Origin: Syngnathus acus
Taxonomy: Eukaryota; Chordata; Actinopteri; Syngnathiformes; Syngnathidae
NCBI RefSeq assembly: GCF_901709675.1
Contig: NC_051094.1
Location: 3,685,001 to 3,749,000, forward strand
Direction of reading: 5' to 3'
Length of the DNA: 64,000 nucleotides
Part shown: one piece after another, positions 12,801 through 21,716 of the stretch
Numbering within the stretch: position 1 is the stretch's first letter
Layout: each line of letters opens with the position of its first letter
Made by a program: the position numbers and the translations under genes
Notes under the pieces: model-generated
Databases searched by the model: none
What the model saw: only the letters and a program-made list of their open reading frames with translations
Told to the model about the DNA's origin: nothing

Positions 12801-15800
12801 CCCTTGGTCCTCTTCAACGACTTGTGTATCCAACATCATGAAATGATGATGATGATACAAACATCTATTGCGCTGGGGACAATTTACAGCAGCTTATGGA
12901 AACCAACAATCACCACAGAAATGAATACGTGGTTTAATGTAAAACCAAACTGCCAACAACAAAATGATTTGTCAGGTATAAATCGAAGTGAAAATTGACA
13001 ATGGTATGAAAGAAAAAGTTTCTGTAAGAAAATTCCTGGGCGTGACTGTTGGCAATAAAAAGCTGCTGGAAATCACACATTAATTAATCATGTAAAAACA
13101 AAAATGTCAAAGGTTATTGCAATTCTGAGGAAAGCAAGAAGCAGTCCGGACTCCAGATACCTACAGATTGCCATATCTGAACTACTGTGTGGAAATACGG
13201 GGTAACACCAAATAAGTCAAGCAATAGGAAAAATAACAAGGAGCATACAAACGCACTTTTTATAATCCCAGACAAACTTTTGTCACTCAGGGGTTTGTGG
13301 GGTGAAATTATGGAATGGTCTGGAAAATGAGCATGAAAATAGGGCAAACACAAGTGTTCCAAAAAAGTGTCGAAAAACTGGTTTCTTAACATGTATGAGG
13401 GGGAAAAAAAAAGACAAAGCTGACTACACTCGAGCATTCTTTGTTGTTGGGGGTGTTGGGTTGTTTGTTTCAGTGACTTAGATATGGCACTTTAAAGTGG
13501 TGTTTTATTTTCCTATTTTCATGTTTTAAATCGGTTCGAAATGAACATATAACAACAACAACTTGTTCATGGCCAATATTTCAATTCACGGCCGCCTACC
13601 ATGTACAAAGGTCTGCTCATCGTGGTCGGTGATGCTGAGCAGGTTCCCTTGGAGGCGTTGGCAGTCGTCTTGCGCCTCCTGCCAGGTCATGGTGGGCTGG
13701 CGGATCATCAGGTAGCAGAAGTCGCTCTCGGGGTAGTCCAGCCACCAGCCGCATTTCTTAGTCCAGTCTGCGAGCCAGACGGCGTAAGACAGCGTAAGAC
13801 AGCGCAAGACAGCGCAAGACGGCGCAAGACGGCGCAAGACGGCGGCAGTGCGGGACACCTACTCGGCTGGCCGACTAATGGTGGCAGCTGTGGAGGCCCT
13901 CCGCGCTTGGCTGCAGAAAAAGGGGAGCGAATATGAGCAAATGCTTCACGCATCCAAAAGGGGCGCTCGGGAGGGACGTTTGCACCTGTTTTGCAGACCG
14001 GTGGGTATGTGGAGGAGCAATGAACGTTTCTGTACAGCATGTTGTTGATATTCAAAAAAGAACAGTCACCACTGGAGCGGTAGACAACTTTTCCGTAGTC
14101 CTGCGGATGAGATTTTGGACAGAACTTTAGCGTGTTGCATTCGATGTGGTCATGTTCCCGCCGCATTTCCTCACTTGCACCTTCTCTCATTAAAGTTTCA
14201 CTTTGGTTGTTGGTTTCACTTTGTCAGTCATAGTAGTATGAACATTGCAATAAAACATTGTGCCCGCCCTGGCAACCCAAATAAATGTCTGGGGAAAAAC
14301 ATGCGCAAAGCAACTAACCCTGTCAGTCAAAGTAGTATGAACATTGCCATAAAACATTGTGCCCGCCCTGGCAACCCAAATGTCTGGGGAAAACGTGCAC
14401 AAAGCAACTAACCCTGAAGACCTAAAGACAAACCCGAGCCACCGTCCAGGATATATCATCTTAACCGCCTCCTCTCTAAAATCAGAGCGCCAATACTTTG
14501 TAAGCGGCTCCCCGATGCCTCGAGACAAGACGGATGCCTGCAACATGACTTTTCCAAAGGCCTTCAGCAATCCACTTACAGAAGCTGTTCCGTCAGTCCA
14601 CTCGTAGTTGTTGCCCTTCTTCTTTTCTCCCATCCAAGTATGAAAGTAATATGAGTGATCTTGATGAAAGGAAGGAGAACAAGAGCTTAAGGGCAAGAAG
14701 AGCTTCAGCCAAATGACGACTGTGGCGGTTCTTCTTGGTGCTCACCAAGGATGAATCGGGCATCTTGCTCAGAGTGTACGCTAGCCAAGTGGCCTCGCCG
14801 GGCGAGACAAAACTTCTCGCCATCCTCCCAATTTCTATGCGTCGGGTGAAAAAGATAGCAATCATCGCCATAAAGGAAGTTGCCATCTTCGCAGTCGGAA
14901 GCTGAGGCCACAAGGAAAAACATTGAGGAGGAAACCATGACGAGATGGTTAAAGCGCAAATAAGCGTGCTGCAACTCACTCTTCATTACAGCAGTAACAC
15001 TATTGGAGGTACACGTCCGTCCCTCCGGGCAGCCTGCAAAAAAAGACCCGTTTGCGCATCTCACCTTTCATCAGCAACGTGACCACGGACGTGCAGACTT
15101 ACTCTGCGGCCGTTTGCACATGTAGGCCAACGAGGAAGCGCAGGAGCCAGACATCCACCTCCCAGGAAAACGATCAGCTCCTTGGTTGACGTAGGCGCAG
15201 GACGCGACGTCGGCGCTGTCGGCGCTGTCGGTAGATTATAAAAAGGAACATTTTCCTATTTTTCCCTGAGTGCTCGTTCTCAAAATTGGTTCCAGAACCT
15301 TTACGCGTGTCCGCCTGACAACAGCATGCGAAGATGTGACTTCTTACCTTTTAAATTGGTTTAAGGCCCAGTTGGTGTGTGTCGTTGTCTCGCCATCAGA
15401 CCAGATCAGCTCCTGGCTTCCGGCTACAAAGCCACACCAGACGTCGTCGCATTTCTGGGGGGGAAAAAAGAAAACGGTTCCAGTTGTCGCTGCAGAGTCC
15501 ACGACTGCTTCCGTCTCACCTGGTTGGAGAGTCCCAGCCAGAAGCGGGTGTTGCCCATGGCGCGCTTCACAAAGTCCTCCTCGGCCGAGGTGGTGATGGA
15601 GAGCAGGTCGCCGCCCTGCCAGACGCAGTGGTGCCGGGCCCCCAGCCAACCGTTGGGCTTCACCTCCTTCTTGTAGCAGCTGGAGTCGTGCTCGAGCCAC
15701 CCGGAAAGACACTTGTTGGCTGAAGGCACAATTTGGGGATCAGGCGGACAGATCAGAGCACACTGATGGAACACTTGCATGTTTTTATTCTGTGCTCTTC

Positions 15801-18049
15801 ATTGGGGGCATCTCAACCAAATGCACGAGGATTCTGTCAGGGGTGGGGTGGAGGATGGGGGGGGGGCCAACGCCCATTGTCGCTTTGGCCCCTTCCAAAA
15901 ACATGCCTGTCCTCCATTTTTGGGTTCAGCCAGCGCCATGCAGCAACGTGGAGCTGCTGATTGTTTGCATAAAAGCATCACTTACGTCTGCCAAGGATTG
16001 CACACAATGGCCCCAAAGTGATGCTACTAAGCTTCAGATGTACAGTGGGGCAAAAAGTATGTCGTCAGCCACCAATGGTGCAAGTTGTTCCACTTAAAAG
16101 ATGCCATCATCATCTTCACCCTCAGCTATTACCCCACCCACCAGTTACGCACGTGTGGCGTATCGATGACCAATGAGCTAAGCTCAAATCAGGTCCTCGC
16201 ACATTTCACCACTGGAGGGTGCTAAAGCACAACGCAACTCAAGCGAATGGAACACGTTGCAACAGTTGGACCGCTCCCCCCTTCATAGCTCAAGAAGCCC
16301 GCCCGCCCGTCCTTCCTTATATCAAAGTACAAAGCCAAGCAAGCCAGGCCTGACTGAGTGTTTCATGGAGAAGAAGGGCTTTTAAACTGCGGGCTCAATC
16401 AATCAATCCATCAATCAATCAATCAATCAAACCTAATAAGCATGGACTCTGGGGGGCAAATGCAATTATTCAGATGCGCTCTGCGATTCACTAGGAGAAA
16501 TGAACACGCATTGAAATCAGAGTCTCATAAAATCAATTTTGCAATCTTTGAAAACATATGCCGACATATTTTGATGATGCACAGTGATATTATGAACTGC
16601 ACAACTGTGTTGCAACTTTTTTGTGTGATGATAACAGACCAGACACGAAGGTGTATTATTAATAATATAATTACAATATAATTATTAATATAACAATGAT
16701 TATGATCTAGATTTAGATCATAATAACCATGATTTCTTTTATAACAGAGGTGCTAAGAAATATCTATTGTATAAAGGGGCTGTAAGAAATTATTGCTAAT
16801 ACTCTATCAAGGATTGTAAGAAACTTAATAATAATGACTAATAATGATTGATTAGTATTCATTATAATTAGCTCATATAAATCATGAAAATATTCTTACA
16901 ATAGGGGCGCCAAGAATTATCTTGTCTATATACACATGTGCATAATATATTGTATAAAGGGCTGTAAGAAATGATTATTCTTATTTATTATTATTATATG
17001 TATTACTTTTATTATTATTAAACTAGTATTATCACTATTATTATATATCATTTATTATTATTCTTGTGTCTTGTTGACATTCTCTGTCTTTAACCCTAAC
17101 GGTGCAACTCATCTAAGTGTTATTATCTTGTCTATATACACATGTGCATAATATATTGTATAAAGGGCTGTAAGAAATGATTATTCTTATTTATTATTAT
17201 TATATGTATTACTTTTATTATTATTAAACTAGTATTATCACTATTATTATATATCATTTATTATTATTCTTGTGTCTTGTTGACATTCTCTGTCTTTAAC
17301 CCTAACGGTGCAACTCATCTAAGTGTCACAAAGTCCAATCAGCCGCTCCTGAATTCCAAGCGTGCCCATGTTTTAGGAATAAAAAAAACAAAAACAAAAC
17401 AGAGCAAAGGAAAAACACAAGTAAACCCGGAAAAAAAGAGATGAAAGGAAAAGCCCAGTAACGCGACAGCACATATAAACACATTCGGTTTTCAAAATAA
17501 AAGAGCAATTTTAGATGGAATATTTTGAAGTTATATGCTCAACTTCAACACGTCATCCTGACAGCCAGTGCGCACTTAAAATTCACAAGCGGGGCTCGTT
17601 TGCCGCCGTAAGACAACGCAAAGACACTTGACTCAACGGTTTTAGCTCGTCATTTCAAAGTCAAGTTGCTCGGATGTTCGGACACAACAGCTTCCCACAT
17701 GAATGATGAAAATGCTGATAAAGGCAATCCTCGATAACTAGAAAGGTCCGGTCCGGGAGAATTGACGTACACAGCAACTACATCAAAGTGTCCGAATAAT
17801 GAGGATTCTTCAAAGTTCATCAAAGTTTTTGTCGTCCATATTTGTGACATTGCAATGATTTTTTTTTTTTTTAAATCTCAGGCACCGTAATGTTAGAATA
17901 GAAGCAGATGCAGTCGTGCTAACTCACAGTACAGTACATTCCAGCTCTTTACTGTTGTTTCAATGGACTAAAGATACAAATTGCTTACCTGAAGCACATG
18001 CCCAATATATGCCAATCAGGAGAAGAACACGCTTTAGTTCTTCCCACAT
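6231..18049 (-). CDS. Lectin gene A: secreted SP-CLECT(x6)-SUEL-F5/8C-LCCL-CLECT protein, 35 exons
   Basis: Predicted 1,320-residue extracellular protein. Exons in transcript order: 17989-18049, 15520-15719, 15348-15454, 15103-15215, 14980-15033, 14746-14901, 14580-14659, 13986-14100, 13600-13767, 12129-12248, 11954-12061, 11844-11867, 11267-11469, 11092-11198, 10856-10968, 10740-10784, 10516-10671, 10344-10429, 10011-10122, 9643-9810, 9134-9253, 8958-9059, 8854-8883, 8655-8789, 8164-8307, 7897-8031, 7656-7804, 7462-7582, 7338-7389, 7202-7268, 7008-7135, 6888-6937, 6656-6829, 6416-6564, 6231-6341. They sum to 3,963 nt, exactly 1,321 codons, with phase preserved at every junction. Residues: signal peptide 1-20, CLECT1 21-160, CLECT2 179-295, CLECT3 296-427, CLECT4 436-576, CLECT5 592-709, CLECT6 710-839, SUEL 850-942, F5/8C 943-1077, LCCL 1095-1176, CLECT7 1177-1320. 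No transmembrane segment or obvious GPI signal. The donors of exons 10 and 21 (GTCTGC, GTCGGG) are weak but give the only consistent frame. UTRs are not resolved. I do not recognise a named gene; databases may call it macrophage-mannose-receptor-like. Confidence 0.87.
6888..7389 (-). other. Gene A linker and LCCL domain (exons 29-32)
   Basis: Exon 7338-7389 is a short linker. Exons 7202-7268, 7008-7135 and 6888-6937 encode an LCCL domain (named after Limulus factor C, cochlin and Lgl1). Diagnostic stretches are VRCPLGCAEAGYKVYGT, then DSNICAAAIHSGII, IGGDV, AYNGST and GIVSK. Exon 31 must use a GTGCGT donor to keep the frame. LCCL domains occur in secreted defence and matrix proteins. Confidence 0.85.
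7462..8031 (-). other. Gene A discoidin (F5/8 type C) domain (exons 26-28)
   Basis: Exons 7897-8031, 7656-7804 and 7462-7582. Visible family features: an opening cysteine in VCLDGLGIADGRIPDSSF, FTASS, ARL, the WIQVNLG strand, VTGIETQ, FSIDGVTW and the closing VRLLP...LRFDVLGC. Such domains bind glycans, phospholipids or matrix proteins. The acceptor of the middle exon has two in-frame options; I used the pyrimidine-rich one at 7804. Confidence 0.85.
8164..8789 (-). other. Gene A SUEL / rhamnose-binding (galactose-binding) lectin domain (exons 24-25)
   Basis: Exons 8655-8789 and 8164-8307. The translated domain shows the family hallmarks in order: EELVCQ, a core of type CPEEKVIRIRSAFYGR, a central DDC, a CDNYQIC segment and the closing CPGISKYLHVVYSC. 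The YGR and KYL...Y.C signatures identify the SUEL/RBL fold seen in fish-egg rhamnose-binding lectins and latrophilins. The domain is spliced in phase 1 directly to the discoidin exon. Confidence 0.83.
8854..11469 (-). other. Gene A second lectin module: CLECT4-CLECT5-CLECT6 plus linker (exons 13-23)
   Basis: An exon-for-exon copy of the first module. Exon lengths here are 203, 107, 113, 45, 156, 86, 112, 168, 120, 102, 30 nt, against 200, 107, 113, 54, 156, 80, 115, 168, 120, 108, 24 nt in module 1, with identical phases. CLECT4 begins TKCAPGW, CLECT5 begins SDCHDNTF, CLECT6 begins WTEKCGWWLDD. Key folds are intact (WLGL, WSDG, WTDG and terminal VCK). No EPN/QPD motif is seen. Between genes A and B this module is much more conserved than CLECT2. 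Confidence 0.85.
12571..13440 (+). mobile_element. Degenerate LINE (non-LTR retrotransposon) reverse-transcriptase fragment
   Basis: Lies in intron 9 of gene A, antisense to it. In broken + strand frames one can read QYGFRK, then FHQPKAFDPVNHG (the F-x-D-x-x-K-A-F-D-x-V-N-H block), then SYLSNRQQFV, and later KFLGVTV. The reading frame has stops and frameshifts and the catalytic YADD-type box is not intact, so it is inactive. The clade cannot be fixed by eye. Confidence 0.75.
13788..13845. repeat. 10-bp VNTR (GCGCAAGACA-type) in intron 8 of gene A
   Basis: About six tandem copies of a 10-bp unit GGCGYAAGAC/AGCGCAAGAC between exons 9 and 8. In gene B the same array at about 29225-29335 has about four more units. 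A degenerate relative is seen near 9824-9865. Confidence 0.85.
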
Positions 18050-21000
18050 GTTGGAGGAAAATCCCCCTCTCACTGAGGGTCGTAACGATTCTAGTCGGGA
18101 GAACAGAAATGATAAGTCGCCTCACTGCGAGTGGATTCAAGTACAGAGGAAAAATGAACGTTTGGTCCACCCTGCACCGAGCGAGAGGCAGGCCACGCCC
18201 ACACATCAAACACGTCACATTCGAAGGTAGTCATCTCAAAGCACTCTCAAGCGACGTGGGGAGTGGCGCGCGCGCGCGTGTGTGTATGACCAAAAAAAAA
18301 AAAAAAAACAGCCTTCTTTGATTCCTTTAGATTGTGTGACTTTGTAAATGTTCTGGACGTGAACAACAGCGAAAATCAGCCAACTCTTTACTTTAACAGT
18401 AAATATAAAGAATTAAATCCAAGTATGAAAGTTGGAATTCAATGAGGTGTCACTCAATTTATGTTCAAGTATACACAAGACTACAGAAGCTTTTCCATTC
18501 ACGCCTCTCAGAATTCGTGTTGATTTTCAGAGAACATGAGAAAATACATTTAGCGGACGTGCTTTTGAATGAAAATGAACGAGGAGACGATGAGCAAATG
18601 AATCTGGGAGAAATGAAGGGAAAGCGTCTCCAATTGAGCCTCGCAGGCCTCGAATGCAAAAGCACAAAACATATGTAGAATACTTTTTGTTCATAATATC
18701 TATAATATAAATAGGATCATTAAAAGTATCATATTTTTTATTGAATCTTTGATTCAACTCCTCTGTGAACGTGCCTTTTCCTTTCGGCATTGCTTGTAAA
18801 CACTCGGTGTAGACTGGCCAGCTCATCCTACTTTGTAGCAAAGTGACTCGATTTGAGGAGAAGGGGGTGACTTATTGGCCACCCGTGCAGAGAAACCTGC
18901 AATTGAGTGAAATGGAACCGAGTGGCAATTCTATTGACAATGTACTCAATAAATAATGCAAATTTTGAAAACCAACGTGACATTTTCTTTCATTTTTACT
19001 GCAGGTCACAATGGGAAGCAATTGATCAGTATTAAGCAACAAGGGGGCTCGGTTTTCAACAAGAGGGAGCAGACACACAAACGGCACCACTGCTTGTTAC
19101 TTATGTTGCGAGTCCAAGGTTGCCTGAAACCAGAGGGCGGGGCCGAGTCGTTCCTTCCGACCGGCAGACACGTGACAGCACCACACAGCAATGGCGAACA
19201 AATTGAAAAATGACTTTGGACTCATCACACTCCTTTGGCTTTGCTGCGGGGGAGTCGTCAGAACGTTCAAGGCTTCTTCCACAACGATACGTTTGTTTAA
19301 CAAGAGCCCAGACACTTAGTTGTTCGCTTTTGGTCAAATTGATGATAATAACAACTAAAAAGTATCCACTTCGGGACAAAATTCCCCTCATGAAATGTCT
19401 TGGAAAGTCTCGAGTGGCATGGCTGCGCGCTCAATAAATGTCCATAAAAAAAGAAATAACAGTTGAATAAATAATGCAAATTTTGAAAACAAACGTGACA
19501 TTCTCTTTCATTTTCACTGCAGGTCACAATGAAGACCCAGTGTCATTTTTGCGGACGATCGTTATTCAACAACAACAACAACAACAACAACAGCAGAGAA
19601 CCAAAATCCACGGATGGACCGATAAGCCTTTCAACAAGAGGGCGCAGACACACAAACGGCCACGGCGCTTGCTATTACTTGAATTTAATTTCGACCCTCC
19701 CCCCATTGACTGGCAAATGGACCCAAAATGGTACCGTTCGTTTGTGCTGGTTTGTGCCGTAAAAACGTTCGTTTGAGCTGCTACGGTTTTGTAGCTATGA
19801 GACATTTAATTTCTAGCGATGACGTCACCGCATTGCTCCTGGAATTTAGCTAAATATGTTGCTTGAAATCTTCTACCTTGAAACTAGATCCAGCCCAAAA
19901 TAAGCCCCAAGAAGGGCAGAGATCGATGTGTTCTTTGTATTTCTTAGAAGTGTTCCCGTTTTGTTGCAAGTTAAAAAGTCGAGAGCAGGTGAGCATCGGA
20001 AATGTGTAAGTATGTTTAAAGAAGCAAAATGTCGCCATCTGTCAGTGGCTCAAGTCCACTGCATTAAGGATCCGTCGTCATCTGACACTCAAGGACTGTT
20101 TATTGGCAACCACAGAGGCTGTCAAAAAGAACGTTCTTTTATACTATATTGTGTGCTTATGATATTTATAGTATTGTTTGCCTGCAAATAGATCTTTATG
20201 ATGTGACCATTTGTTATTTCTGCTTGCTTATGCTAAATGTATGTTTTGAGTTAGTTTGCTTCCCTTGTATTATGATGTGTGAAGGTTTGTCCAATCCTAG
20301 CATTACCACCACTAATGGTCTGTACAATCAAAAGCTTTCAAAAGCAAAAAAAAAAAAAAAAAGAGGTACCACAGTGAGCAGGGAAAAAAAAAAAAGATGT
20401 ATTTTATGTAGCCTATTTGCAATTTGGGTCAGTTCGGTTCAGTGCTTAAAAAGTGCAGTGCACATCTTTGCATGAAACAGTCAGGGGTCACGATGCCATC
20501 AATTTGTTTCCATGGTTGTCATCTTGTGACTTTTTGTTTTTTACACGACACTAGTGTGGTAGAATTTTGATATCTAATGCTTGATTTGTGCAGTACGTTA
20601 GGCGCAGGCTTTAGTGCCATCTCGTGTGGGGTTTGCATGTTTGCATGCGTAGGTTTCCTCCCACGTTTCAAAAACATTCATGGTAGGCCGATTGACCGCT
20701 CCTACTTGTTTTCTTTTTTTTTGGAAGGGGGGTGATGGGAATGATGTGGGTCCTGCCACTGCCTGGCTCTCAGTTCAGGATGTGTCCCCAGCTGGAATAG
20801 GCTAGCCGCGACCCTCGTGAGGATAAGCACTTCAGGACAATGGATGGATTTCATGACGTGGATAGCAATAGAGTACATCTTTTTTTCCAAATTGTTACAA
20901 AGAGCAATGCAAAAATGCACCAAAATGGCATCATGAGGAGGTCTGACTAATACTCGTACATCAGGAGTAATAAAGTATGATCTAATTGACCAGATTATAA

Positions 21001-21716
21001 AATTGCCCTGTCCAAATCAGTAAACTATTCAATGAGTTAACAGGTGACACCAATTGTCTTTATTATTTTATTGTTTTTTTTGGGGTCAATTAAACATGGT
21101 AAAACAACAGATGGAATAATAATGCATGGTGAATTTAACAATAAGTAAATGAAATATAAATCAATTAGGAAAATGCATGGTAAATTGAACAAAATAATAA
21201 TATCACATGTTAAGTCAAGAAGAAGAAGAATGCATGGTTAATCAATCATAATAATGCATGGTAAATTGAACAAAATAATAATAATGCATGGTAAATCATA
21301 ATATCACATGTTAAGTCAAAAAGAAAAATGCATGGTAACTTAAAACAGAATAATAACACATGGTAAATCTAACAAAAAGACTAATGCATGGTTCAATCAT
21401 AATAATGCATGGTAAATTGAACAAAATAATAATAATGCATGGTAAATCATAATATCACATGTTAAGTCAAGAAGAAGAAGAATGCATGGTAACTTAAACA
21501 GAATAATAACACATGGTAAATCATAATATCACATCTTAAGTCAAGAAGAAGAAGAATGCATGGTAACTTAAACAGAATAATAACACATGGTAACTCTAAC
21601 AAGACGACCAATGCATGGTAAATCAATCATAAGAATGCATGGTAAATCAATCAGTCAATCAAAATGCATGGTAAACCAAGCAGAATGATCATGCAAGGTC
21701 AATTGCAATCATATGA
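18050..21716. other. Spacer between gene A start and gene B stop
   Basis: Equivalent to 3022-6230 but about 460 bp longer, mainly because it has two cassette copies (18956-19200 and 19474-19787) instead of one. It also holds a CAA microsatellite at 19568-19590 (longer than in the left spacer) and the minisatellite at about 21090-21690. A possible gene B poly(A) signal lies near 21058. No gene seen. Confidence 0.7.
21090..21690. repeat. AT-rich minisatellite built on ATGCATGGTAA, gene B copy
   Basis: Counterpart of the array at 5530-6200, directly past the gene B stop codon. Units are rearranged and the array is about 70 bp shorter. Confidence 0.83.

Larger units (their letters stand above)
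11844..15719 (-). other. Gene A first lectin module: CLECT1-CLECT2-CLECT3 plus linker (exons 2-12)
   Basis: Each CLECT is split over three exons: N-terminal half with the first cysteines and an S-[IV] strand, a middle piece with the W-[ST]-D-G turn, and the C-terminal cysteine pair. CLECT1 contains WLGL and WSDG; CLECT2 starts DCEDGNF and carries WTDG; CLECT3 starts WTKKCGWWL and ends GYVCKKR. None shows an EPN or QPD sugar-binding triplet or a following WND, so classical calcium-dependent monosaccharide binding is unlikely from sequence. CLECT1-CLECT2 and CLECT3-CLECT4 are joined by short linker exons of 54 and 24 nt. This 11-exon block is duplicated as exons 13-23. Confidence 0.85.

Noticed and set aside
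6231-18049. Identification as a mannose receptor (MRC1-type) gene
   Set aside because: No ricin-type N-terminal domain, fibronectin type II domain or transmembrane segment, and it has SUEL, discoidin and LCCL domains that mannose receptors lack.
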